Below, piece by piece: positions 1-6,090 of a stretch of 6,425 bases of DNA. Numbering within the stretch: position 1 is the first letter of the stretch; each line of letters starts with the position of its first letter. Below the pieces are notes generated by a model. The model was not told the DNA's origin and did no database searches. It saw only the letters and a list, made by a program, of their open reading frames with translations. This DNA is from Balneolales bacterium (GTDB lineage Bacteria; Bacteroidota; Rhodothermia; Balneolales; Balneolaceae): NCBI GenBank assembly GCA_030830725.1, contig JAURMN010000069.1:1-6425 (forward strand), read 5' to 3'. The position numbers and the translations under genes were made by a program.

Positions 1-369
1 AAGTTCTCTTTTCTGTACGGATGCATACCCTGTTACCACAACATCGCCTAATTGTGCAAGATCGGGTGCAAGTGCAACATTAACCGTGATTAGCGATTGA
101 TTTACGGAGATTGCTTCTTCATATGTAACATATCCAATCGAGCTGACTCGAAATGTGTATTCACCATAGGGCACCCCGGTAATTTCAAAATTACCATTTA
201 AATCTGCTGCATCACCACGAAGGATTTCCACGATAAAGGCATTCGCCTGTGGAACGGCTTCATTAGTTTCTGCATCCGTTACAACCCCACGAATGGTGGC
301 TGTTTGCGCAAATGCAGATCCGGAAATTGCAAATAGGATCAGCAATAACGAAAAGATGTGTTTCTTCAT
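1..369 (-). CDS. SusC/RagA-type TonB-dependent outer-membrane receptor, N-terminal part (cut by window edge)
   Basis: The first 123 codons of a TonB-dependent receptor; the rest lies beyond position 1. Residues 1-21 form a clear Sec signal peptide: a KK pair, a leucine/isoleucine-rich core, then an AFA cleavage site before Gln22. Residues 24 to about 101 match the carboxypeptidase-regulatory-like beta-sandwich of SusC proteins (GVVTDAETNEAVPQAN, then LNGNFEITGVPYGEYTFRV and SSIGY). It is followed by DVVVTGYASVQKREL at 109-123, the TonB-box/plug entry typical of SusC/RagA receptors, where the next residues are usually TGS. Such proteins form 22-strand beta-barrels that import glycans, peptides or other large nutrients with a SusD lipoprotein, using energy from TonB. 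The ATG at 369 is supported by the signal peptide and a GAGGA site just upstream. The family is confident; the substrate cannot be told. A TonB-like gene lies upstream on the same strand. Confidence 0.9.
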   Translation of the reverse strand, partial: MKKHIFSLLLILFAISGSAFAQTATIRGVVTDAETNEAVPQANAFIVEILRGDAADLNGNFEITGVPYGEYTFRVSSIGYVTYEEAISVNQSLITVNVALAPDLAQLGDVVVTGYASVQKREL

Positions 370-373
370 TTTG

Positions 374-378
374 TCCTC
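374..378 (-). promoter_or_regulatory. Ribosome binding site of the SusC-type receptor gene
   Basis: The minus strand reads GAGGA four bases before the ATG at 369. It is one of the few clear Shine-Dalgarno matches in the window, and it fixes the start that gives an intact signal peptide. Confidence 0.6.
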
Positions 379-453
379 AGAACCAGTGTTTTAGTTTATT
401 GATAAGAGATAGTAAAGTGAAATCATTACTAAAAGAGTGAATTCGTTTCTGTT

Positions 454-518
454 GAGAAGAGTTATTTATGCTGAACAGCTCAATAGTGTAAAGCTTTCGT
501 TACTTAAAGACTCTTCTC
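454..518. repeat. 9-bp inverted repeat in the leader of the receptor gene
   Basis: GAGAAGAGT at 454-462 and ACTCTTCTC at 510-518 are exact reverse complements separated by 47 bases. The RNA could pair into a long-range stem within the receptor gene's 5' leader. The length is only modestly above chance for a region this size, so its function is unknown. Confidence 0.3.
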
Positions 519-693
519 GTAGACACCTTTATATCTTTATCAGAGCTTTTCTGCCACGACTTGATCGGTTCAGAACAGCTGCGTGTGAGTGTTAAAAGAT
601 TTACAGAACGAGATTCTTCGGTCTATAAATTTTTACAATTCTTAATAAAAGAAAAATATTTAGGAAATAAAAGACCTTGAAAAAATTTTCACA

Positions 694-1374
694 CTAAAAA
701 CGAAAACTTGATCGAAAAGGACTCTTCACATTCTGTTGGTCATACTGTGCCGGCCTGAACTTCCATTGCATGGCAGCGCGGATTGAAGCGCTTCGAAGAT
801 CAGTTTCAATAGACGAAGTTAATAGAGAAGTTTTAACTGGCTCAAAGAAGATAAATTCATCGATACTCACAGACTCTACCCTTCCGTTTGCACTGACATT
901 CATCGTAAAGTCGATTCTAATTTTCCCTCTTAATGGTTCTGGTAAAAGAGTCTCGAGTTCAGGCTCAACGATTCGGATTGGTACAGCTGATCGATTGGGG
1001 TTTAACATAAGTCCACTTTCAGGTCCTGGAAAGTTTGAAATCGGTAATGAATTCAATTCCACGTCTAAAAAATGCATAAAGTCCGCCAAATCAGGAATTT
1101 CGACATCCTTTATAATAGGTTCGAGTTGGGGAATTACAGGCTTTCGAGACGCAACCGGAATAGAGGATGCCGATTGACGGGTAATTACGATAGATTCCAT
1201 GAAGGCTAAATCCTCTTGAGTTGTTGAGGGTAGAAACTCGATAAACCCCCTTTGATCGACGGGCCACAATTGAATGACCATATTACATAACAAAAGGACT
1301 ATGATCAGTGAGGTGAGAACCCGATGTCTGTAGCAGAGCTGACTAAAGTTGAAGTGCTTTGTCAAGATGGCCAT
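694..1374 (-). CDS. TonB-like energy transducer
   Basis: A 226-residue protein with the layout of a TonB energy transducer. It has a short cytoplasmic N-terminus, one membrane segment at about residues 19-38 (VLTSLIIVLLLCNMVIQLW), and a proline-bearing periplasmic linker at about 72-148. The TonB C-terminal domain spans about 149-226 (GKIRIDFTMNVSANGRVESVSI, then ASIRAAMQWKFRPAQ and a final SSFRF strand). TonB proteins pass energy from ExbB/ExbD in the inner membrane to outer-membrane receptors; no exbB or exbD is visible here. I prefer the ATG at 1374 to a TTG two codons earlier, because GGAG at 1382-1385 sits seven bases before the ATG and only one base before the TTG. The start lies inside the 3' end of murQ (32-bp overlap), so translation is probably coupled. 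A SusC-type receptor, the natural client class, follows downstream. The linker is short and less Pro/Lys-rich than in classical TonB. Confidence 0.8.
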   Translation of the reverse strand: MAILTKHFNFSQLCYRHRVLTSLIIVLLLCNMVIQLWPVDQRGFIEFLPSTTQEDLAFMESIVITRQSASSIPVASRKPVIPQLEPIIKDVEIPDLADFMHFLDVELNSLPISNFPGPESGLMLNPNRSAVPIRIVEPELETLLPEPLRGKIRIDFTMNVSANGRVESVSIDEFIFFEPVKTSLLTSSIETDLRSASIRAAMQWKFRPAQYDQQNVKSPFRSSFRF

Positions 1375-2254
1375 GAGCAAGCTCCAGTTTACGTTGTGCT
1401 TCCAGCTTGTTCAACGAACGCATATGCATAAGCAGTGCAGTTTTGACATGCCCGCCTGCTTGGTTTAATAATTCAGCTGCTTGATCGTAATCGAGAGGGA
1501 GAAAATAGAGCAGGGTTCTGATCGATCGCTCACGCAACTTTTGATTTGTAGCCTGAAGATCGACCATCACATTTTCATAGACCTTGCCACTGAGCACCAT
1601 TGCTCCGGTTGATATCATATTAAGAACCATTTTTTGGGCAGTGGCACTTTTTAACCGTGTACTTCCCATCACAATTTCTGGGCCCACCTGCAATGAAATC
1701 AGCAAATCAGGATCAGAAGGAACTTTCTCTTTGGAAACTGCTGTAATTAATACTGTATATGCTCCTCGTTTTTTAGCCTCCTCAATAGCCCCACTAACAA
1801 ACGGTGTTCTTCCGCTGGCAGCAAGCCCACATACGATATCCAGAGGTCCTACTTCTTTAATGATGATAGCTTTCCCCCCTTCCACTTGAGAATCTTCAGC
1901 ATTTTCAACCGCTTTAAACATAGCCTGATCCCCGCCTGCAATGATCCCCTGAAAAAGTTCAGGGGCAGTCCCAAATGTAGGTGGACATTCCGCTGCATCT
2001 AAAACTCCAAGTCGTCCACTGGTCCCAGCACCAACATAAAATATTCTACCCCCTTCATGAACAGATTTAGCTGCCTTTTCAATGACCTGAGAAATCTGAG
2101 GCAGAATATCAGACACGGCTTCAACTGTTTTTACATCTTCCTGATTCATTAAGGAGGCAATTTGAAGAGCCGACATGGAGTGAAGATCTGTTGAGTGAGT
2201 ATTTCGTTGCTCTGTCTCCAGCTTTTGTAATTGATCAAATAACCCTTTTGGCAT
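1343..2254 (-). CDS. murQ: N-acetylmuramic acid 6-phosphate etherase
   Basis: MurQ cleaves the D-lactyl ether of MurNAc-6-phosphate to give GlcNAc-6-phosphate and D-lactate, a cytoplasmic step of peptidoglycan recycling or MurNAc use. The 303-residue length fits the family (about 300). The N-terminus carries the TEQRN motif (14-18). The SIS sugar-isomerase fold has GRIFYVGAGTSGRLGVLDAAECPP at 69-92 and a second phosphosugar-binding loop, GLAASGRTP, at 143-151. The two conserved acidic residues of the family are Glu89 (in AAEC) and Glu120 (in NAED), 31 apart as in E. coli MurQ. The GCKR-type signature GPEIVMGSTRLKSATAQK spans 191-208. The C-terminus, about 253-303, looks like the family's small helical domain. 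The ATG at 2254 lies two bases after the biotin carboxylase stop with no Shine-Dalgarno site, so reinitiation is likely. No MurNAc kinase or PTS gene is visible. Confidence 0.96.
   Translation of the reverse strand: MPKGLFDQLQKLETEQRNTHSTDLHSMSALQIASLMNQEDVKTVEAVSDILPQISQVIEKAAKSVHEGGRIFYVGAGTSGRLGVLDAAECPPTFGTAPELFQGIIAGGDQAMFKAVENAEDSQVEGGKAIIIKEVGPLDIVCGLAASGRTPFVSGAIEEAKKRGAYTVLITAVSKEKVPSDPDLLISLQVGPEIVMGSTRLKSATAQKMVLNMISTGAMVLSGKVYENVMVDLQATNQKLRERSIRTLLYFLPLDYDQAAELLNQAGGHVKTALLMHMRSLNKLEAQRKLELAHGHLDKALQL
1382..1385 (-). promoter_or_regulatory. Ribosome binding site of the TonB-like gene, inside murQ
   Basis: GGAG on the minus strand lies within the last codons of murQ, seven bases before the ATG at 1374. 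It decides the start of the TonB-like gene against the TTG at 1380, and implies that ribosomes finishing murQ uncover or feed this site. Confidence 0.5.
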
Positions 2255-2256
2255 AC

Positions 2257-3807
2257 TTAGGATCTGTTAAATTTCCAATTAGAAGTTAATTCTGCGCTAT
2301 TAGTAGGGGTCTCCATTTCTGATACAATTCTCGTATTGCGAATATTTTTTGAAACGGAATTGCTCAATGTTGTGGTCGGAACCGCCTTTAGTAACGTTGC
2401 TGCAAGACCCGAGACTGCGGGTTCGTTATTTCTTTCTGCATATTCGCTCATTTTTTCAACAGTGTAATGATGCTGTATAAAATGAGTGTCGTAATCACCC
2501 GATTTGAAGCTTTCATGATCCATTACAAAACGGCAAAATGGAATTGTGGTTTTGCATCCTGCAATTTCATACTCGAGTAAGGCTCTCTTCATTCTATGGA
2601 TTGCTTCATGACGCGTGGCACCAAACGTGCTGAGCTTTGAAATCATCGGATCGTAGTAGATAGGTACTTCTTGTCCTTCTTCAATACCCGCATCTACTCG
2701 GACATTGGGGCCTGCAGGCACTCGATGTCGGATAAGAACTCCTGTACTGGGAAGGAATTGATTCTCAGGGTCCTCTGCATAAATTCGACATTCGATGGAA
2801 TGACCAAGAAGACGGATATCCTCCTGCGCAAAAGGAAGCACGTTTCCTTCCGCAACTAAAATCTGCAAGGCTACAAGATCAAGCCCTGTAACCCATTCGG
2901 TTACGGGATGTTCAACCTGAAGGCGGGTATTCATCTCCAGGAAGTAAAAATTTCGATGCTTGTCTACGAGAAATTCTATAGTACCGGCTCCACTATACTT
3001 ACAAGCCCTAGCCGCTTTGACGGCGGCTTTAGCCATTTGACATCTAAGCTCGTCATCTAAAACAGAAGAGGGTGCTTCCTCAATCACTTTTTGATGTCTG
3101 CGCTGAATAGAACACTCCCGGTCATAGAGGTGCAGGATGTTTCCATGGGTATCGGCTATGATCTGAAACTCGATGTGACGTGGATTTTCCAAATACTTCT
3201 CAATGTAAACCCGATCATCACCAAAAGCACTATTCGCCTCGGATTTAGCCGCCCTTACAGAGCTCTCAAAATCGGTTTCAGAGTATACAATACGCATCCC
3301 CTTTCCCCCGCCACCTGCCGCTGCTTTGATTAGAATTGGGTATCCAATCTCCTTCGCTGTTTGAGAAGCAGCAGAGATATCGTTAAAAGCGGTTTGCGTA
3401 CCAGGAGGAAATGGAACACCGGATTTGGACATCAATTCACGTGCTGCTGTCTTGTCCCCCATTACCCGTATGGCCTCTGAGGGTGGACCGATAAAAAGTA
3501 ATCCAGCTTGATGACAGGATTCCGCAAAGGTGGCATTTTCACTCAAAAATCCGTATCCAGGATGAATAGCATCTGCACCTGTACGGTGAGCTGCTTCAAT
3601 AAGTTTATCCGATACCAGGTAACTTTGAGTTGATGGCGAAGGTCCGATAGGTATAGACTCATCCGCCATTTGCACATGAGGTGCCCATTTATCCGCATCC
3701 GAAAAGACGGCTACGGTAGAAATCCCCAGGTCCCGGCATGTACGGATTACCCTGCAGGCAATTTCCCCGCGATTCGCAATCAGAATTTTCTTGATTTTTT
3801 TTCCCAC
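2257..3807 (-). CDS. Biotin carboxylase subunit of an acetyl-/acyl-CoA carboxylase
   Basis: This cytoplasmic subunit carboxylates biotin on a partner carrier protein using ATP and bicarbonate. The N-terminal domain starts KKILIANRGEIACRVIRTC (6-24) and includes HPGYGFLSENA (82-92). The ATP-grasp core has the glycine loop KAAAGGGGKGM at 161-171. Positions equivalent to the E. coli AccC active site are all present: Lys119, Lys161, His211, His238, Lys240, Glu278, Glu291, Arg295, Glu299 and Arg341. The second signature is EMNTRLQVEHP (291-301). At 516 residues it exceeds the usual 445-450. The extra tail, from about 452, lacks a biotinylation AMKM motif, so this is a stand-alone subunit, and ends SNWKFNRS. 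Similar tails occur, as I recall, in Bacteroidota acyl-CoA (propionyl-CoA type) carboxylase subunits, so accC versus pccA is left open. The start is GTG at 3807, 25 bp after crtB, with no clear ribosome site; no in-frame ATG or TTG gives a better N-terminus. Confidence 0.93.
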   Translation of the reverse strand: MGKKIKKILIANRGEIACRVIRTCRDLGISTVAVFSDADKWAPHVQMADESIPIGPSPSTQSYLVSDKLIEAAHRTGADAIHPGYGFLSENATFAESCHQAGLLFIGPPSEAIRVMGDKTAARELMSKSGVPFPPGTQTAFNDISAASQTAKEIGYPILIKAAAGGGGKGMRIVYSETDFESSVRAAKSEANSAFGDDRVYIEKYLENPRHIEFQIIADTHGNILHLYDRECSIQRRHQKVIEEAPSSVLDDELRCQMAKAAVKAARACKYSGAGTIEFLVDKHRNFYFLEMNTRLQVEHPVTEWVTGLDLVALQILVAEGNVLPFAQEDIRLLGHSIECRIYAEDPENQFLPSTGVLIRHRVPAGPNVRVDAGIEEGQEVPIYYDPMISKLSTFGATRHEAIHRMKRALLEYEIAGCKTTIPFCRFVMDHESFKSGDYDTHFIQHHYTVEKMSEYAERNNEPAVSGLAATLLKAVPTTTLSNSVSKNIRNTRIVSEMETPTNSAELTSNWKFNRS

Positions 3808-3832
3808 GTGACGATGGAATTGGACAACCAGT

Positions 3833-4936
3833 TTAAGCTCGCTGAAGTCGATACAAAATACGTGGAAGAATACTGAATTTTTCGGCAGAAGTTAAGTGAG
3901 CGCGCTGTGAGAATACATCATAGCCATTTTGCTCAATTTTGGTCAAAATACGGCTGTAATTTTCCAAGGCCAACCAAACAGGTAGTCGACTGTCTCGGGA
4001 GAGCATATTGACACCCTGTTTTGCGGACTCATAATACTCCTGGGTCCGTTCAATTTGAAACTTCATAAAGGCAATGAATTTCTCAGACAGATTGTGCTGA
4101 AAAAGATCTGCTTCAGTTAAGTCAAATTTTTCCAGTTCGTCTTTAGCCAGATAAATTCGGTCACGATTTAGATCCTCTCCTACATCGCGCAAGATATTCG
4201 TGAGTTGCATGGCAATCCCAAGGTCGACGGCATGACTAAGTGCTTTGGATTCTTTATATCCAAAGACTTCTGATGTCATTAATCCAACTACAGAAGCCAC
4301 TTTGTACGAGTAATCGTAGACCTCTTCAAAGGTCTGATACCGATTTTTCACTAGATCCATTTCCACGCCGCTGATGAGTTCAAGTGGGTAGCGAAGTGGA
4401 ATTCCCGAAGAGAGCAAGGAATCTGTGATGGCAGTGAGGACGGGATCGTCCATTTGTCTACCCTCATAGGCTTCGGCTAGAGTCTCTTTGAAAGAATCGA
4501 GTTTTTCGAGTGGAGTATAGGTGTTGGATTCTTGATTTTGAAGCAAATCCTGATGATCATCTACCAAATTATCTACATAACGACAAAGCGTGTAGATCGC
4601 AAAAATGGATCGCTGTTTCTCATTGGGAAGAAAACGAGTCGCCATATAAAATGTCTTTGCATAATCTCTTGTAATACATCGGCAATGGGTATAGGCCGTT
4701 TGGAGACGGGTATCGGGCAACTCCTCGATTACAGAGCGATGAAACGACGACCGTTCATAGAGGGGGCGGACCAGATCATAAGGAGCCCTGAGAATACTGT
4801 TCATGGGTGAACGAGAACTTGGAGTTTTGGCGAAGATCGAATGAGCTATAATGGAGTTCAAACGAGTGACCGATACATCTTCAATATATAAATAAGAATC
4901 AAATACGAATCGTTCCGCACTCAATTTGTTATGCAT
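3833..4936 (-). CDS. crtB: Phytoene/squalene synthase family protein (crtB-like)
   Basis: Head-to-head prenyltransferase that condenses two prenyl diphosphates, most likely geranylgeranyl diphosphate to phytoene at the start of carotenoid synthesis; squalene synthase activity cannot be excluded. The family start, HCRCITRDYAKTFYMATRFLP, lies at 84-104. The first aspartate motif is Asp122-xxx-Asp126 in RYVDNLVDD. Signature 1 is YKVASVVGLM (211-220). Signature 2 is GIAMQLTNILRDVGEDLNRD (240-259) followed by RIYL, with Asp251-xxx-Asp255 as the second metal-binding motif. At 367 residues it is longer than the usual 290-310; the excess is an N-terminal extension of roughly 50-75 residues. The start at 4936 has GGAAG nine bases upstream and GGAG just before that, while the alternative ATG at 4804 (Met45) has none. 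It heads the leftward operon, divergent from lacI. No other carotenoid gene is in view, so the symbol rests on family resemblance only. Confidence 0.9.
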   Translation of the reverse strand: MHNKLSAERFVFDSYLYIEDVSVTRLNSIIAHSIFAKTPSSRSPMNSILRAPYDLVRPLYERSSFHRSVIEELPDTRLQTAYTHCRCITRDYAKTFYMATRFLPNEKQRSIFAIYTLCRYVDNLVDDHQDLLQNQESNTYTPLEKLDSFKETLAEAYEGRQMDDPVLTAITDSLLSSGIPLRYPLELISGVEMDLVKNRYQTFEEVYDYSYKVASVVGLMTSEVFGYKESKALSHAVDLGIAMQLTNILRDVGEDLNRDRIYLAKDELEKFDLTEADLFQHNLSEKFIAFMKFQIERTQEYYESAKQGVNMLSRDSRLPVWLALENYSRILTKIEQNGYDVFSQRAHLTSAEKFSILPRILYRLQRA

Positions 4937-4945
4937 TTGTAGTAT

Positions 4946-4955
4946 CTTCCACTCC
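4946..4955 (-). promoter_or_regulatory. Likely ribosome binding site of the crtB-like gene
   Basis: The minus strand reads GGAG, one T, then GGAAG, with the latter nine bases before the ATG at 4936. It favours the long N-terminus of the crtB-like protein over the internal ATG at 4804, which has no such site. Confidence 0.4.
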
Positions 4956-4978
4956 AGAAGTCTGTAAAACTGGCCTTC

Positions 4979-5009
4979 TTTTAACTTCTAACGATGAAAT
5001 TTATCTTTT
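4979..5009 (+). promoter_or_regulatory. Candidate Bacteroidota-type promoter of lacI-purC
   Basis: TTTT at 4979-4982 and TATCTTTT at 5002-5009 are separated by exactly 19 bases. This fits the Bacteroidota pattern TTTG-N19-TAnnTTTG with one mismatch in each box. Transcription would begin near 5016, leaving a leader of about 37 bases before the lacI ATG. The match is imperfect and the region is AT-rich, so this is only a candidate. Confidence 0.25.
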
Positions 5010-5028
5010 ACATCAATCTGAAATTTCA
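4995..5028. promoter_or_regulatory. Palindrome and half-site repeat, candidate operator
   Basis: TGAAATTTCA at 5019-5028 is a perfect 10-bp palindrome. Its left part, TGAAATTT, is repeated exactly at 4995-5002, 24 bases upstream on the same strand, so TGAAATTT and AAATTTCA also form an 8-bp inverted pair. The sites flank the candidate -7 box of the lacI promoter, and one covers the expected transcription start. Autoregulation by the adjacent LacI-family protein is a reasonable guess, but the AT centre differs from the central CG of many LacI-family operators. Confidence 0.3.
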
Positions 5029-5052
5029 CACGTACAGTCCCTTCCTCCACCC

Positions 5053-6090
5053 ATGAAAAGCCGAAGTAAAAAAACAACGATTTATCAGGTTGCGAAACGC
5101 GCCGGCGTGGCCATTTCCACGGTTTCACGAGTTGTAAATAAATCTCCAAATGTGTCGGAGACTACCAAATTGAAGGTGGAAAAAGCAATTGAGGAATTAA
5201 ACTTTAGACCCCAGGCCAGTGCCCGATTGCTGGCAACGCAACAGCCCCAAATGCTGGCAATAGCCGTTCCGTCCTTCACGACTCCTTTCTACAACGAAAT
5301 TTTAAAGGGAATCAAAGATGAAATGCGAGGTCGGGATCTGGACATCATGATTTACAATACTGGCTCTGCGAATCCAGAGAAAGCGATTGACAGTTTTTTT
5401 GATCGGGGAACAGCCGATGCAGTAATTATTCTTTCCATAGAAATGACTTCCACACTGGAAAAACAAATAGCCTCCAGTGGAATCCCAACGGTGTTAATTA
5501 AATCTCAGCACCCGTCTTTTAGTTATATAGACCTGGATGATTATAAAGGAGGATGGATCGCAGCTAAACATCTTACACAACAAGGATTTAAAAAACCGGG
5601 AATGATCCTTCCCGTTTTGGCAACAAAAGCCTCCGAAAGACGAAGAAAAGGCTTTATCGACGCTCTGTTGGATGCCGGATTGACTCCGGTCAAAGAGTTT
5701 TTTATTACGGGGGATAACACTAAACACGCCGGTTTTACAGAAGAGGCCGGATTTGAGGCTGCACAACATATTATCGAAATGCGAAATCGTGGCGAGCAGG
5801 TACCTGATGCTCTTTTTTGCTCCAATGATACGCAGGCAGTTGGAGCCTTATACGGATTTAATCAGGCAGGAATTAGCGTACCGGAAGAGATTGCCCTAAT
5901 GGGGTATGACAATATCAAACTAACCCGTTATCTCGAACTCACCAAGATGAATCAGCATATGCATGAGGCCGGTGTAGAGGCCACTCGTCAGTTGATGGAT
6001 ATGCTGGATAATCCGGACATTAGCCCACTTCAAAAGGTGATCGAACCGGAATTGGTGGTTCGGAAATCGACTCAAAAACGGGCTAAGTGA
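5053..6090 (+). CDS. LacI-family transcriptional regulator
   Basis: A 345-residue cytoplasmic DNA-binding regulator of the LacI/GalR family, at the usual length. The helix-turn-helix spans about residues 8-32 (TIYQVAKRAGVAISTVSRVVN). The base-reading positions equivalent to LacI Tyr17, Gln18 and Arg22 are Ile21, Ser22 and Arg26. The hinge, FRPQASARLLA (51-61), keeps the minor-groove leucine region. The periplasmic-binding-protein-like effector domain runs from about 67 to 337. It retains Arg197 in ERRRKGF and Asp259 in CSNDTQAVGA, the positions that contact sugars in many members. The PEEIALMGYDN motif is at 277-287. No ribosome site precedes the ATG at 5053 (the upstream bases are pyrimidine-rich), but no other in-frame start fits. 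Its stop shares a base with the purC start. The effector is unknown: residues favour a sugar, context allows a purine-linked role. Confidence 0.94.
   Translation: MKSRSKKTTIYQVAKRAGVAISTVSRVVNKSPNVSETTKLKVEKAIEELNFRPQASARLLATQQPQMLAIAVPSFTTPFYNEILKGIKDEMRGRDLDIMIYNTGSANPEKAIDSFFDRGTADAVIILSIEMTSTLEKQIASSGIPTVLIKSQHPSFSYIDLDDYKGGWIAAKHLTQQGFKKPGMILPVLATKASERRRKGFIDALLDAGLTPVKEFFITGDNTKHAGFTEEAGFEAAQHIIEMRNRGEQVPDALFCSNDTQAVGALYGFNQAGISVPEEIALMGYDNIKLTRYLELTKMNQHMHEAGVEATRQLMDMLDNPDISPLQKVIEPELVVRKSTQKRAK

Larger units (their letters stand above)
370..693. other. Non-coding gap between the TonB-like gene and the SusC-type receptor gene
   Basis: These 324 bases hold no convincing gene on either strand. 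Both flanking genes are on the minus strand, so the stretch should carry the end of the upstream transcript and the promoter and leader of the receptor gene. I found no exact Bacteroidota promoter pair (TTTG and TAnnTTTG) and no strong GC-rich hairpin followed by a T-run. Visible structure includes a 9-bp inverted repeat (GAGAAGAGT at 454-462, ACTCTTCTC at 510-518, 47-base loop). GAACAGCT also occurs twice, at 473-480 and 573-580, each inside a short dyad. The part nearest the TonB-like gene is very AT-rich. A long structured leader is possible but not shown. Confidence 0.6.

Noticed and set aside
676..692. AT-rich dyad TGAAAATTTTTTCA just after the TonB-like stop as a terminator
   Set aside because: The stem is only A-T pairs with almost no loop, too weak for a rho-independent terminator. 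The T-rich stretch beyond it is within the general AT bias.
559..714. ACTTGATCG repeated at 559-567 and 706-714
   Set aside because: A single 9-base direct repeat, one copy in the end of the TonB-like coding region and one in the gap, with no extended similarity around either copy. It is consistent with chance.
770..1177. A 135-codon open frame on the plus strand
   Set aside because: It lies wholly antisense to the TonB-like gene, whose protein has a clear membrane segment and TonB C-terminal domain. The plus-strand product shows no recognisable domain.
4532..4810. A 92-codon plus-strand open frame antisense to the crtB-like gene
   Set aside because: The minus strand encodes the conserved first aspartate motif in this stretch. 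The plus-strand product has skewed, unfamily-like composition.
4970..5052. A minus-strand promoter for the crtB operon
   Set aside because: TAAATTTC resembles a -7 box, but no TTTG lies about 19 bases upstream and no sigma-70-like pair with good spacing was found, so no site is called.
5494..5825. Two overlapping minus-strand open frames within lacI
   Set aside because: Both are shadows of the LacI effector domain, with no ribosome site or recognisable domain.
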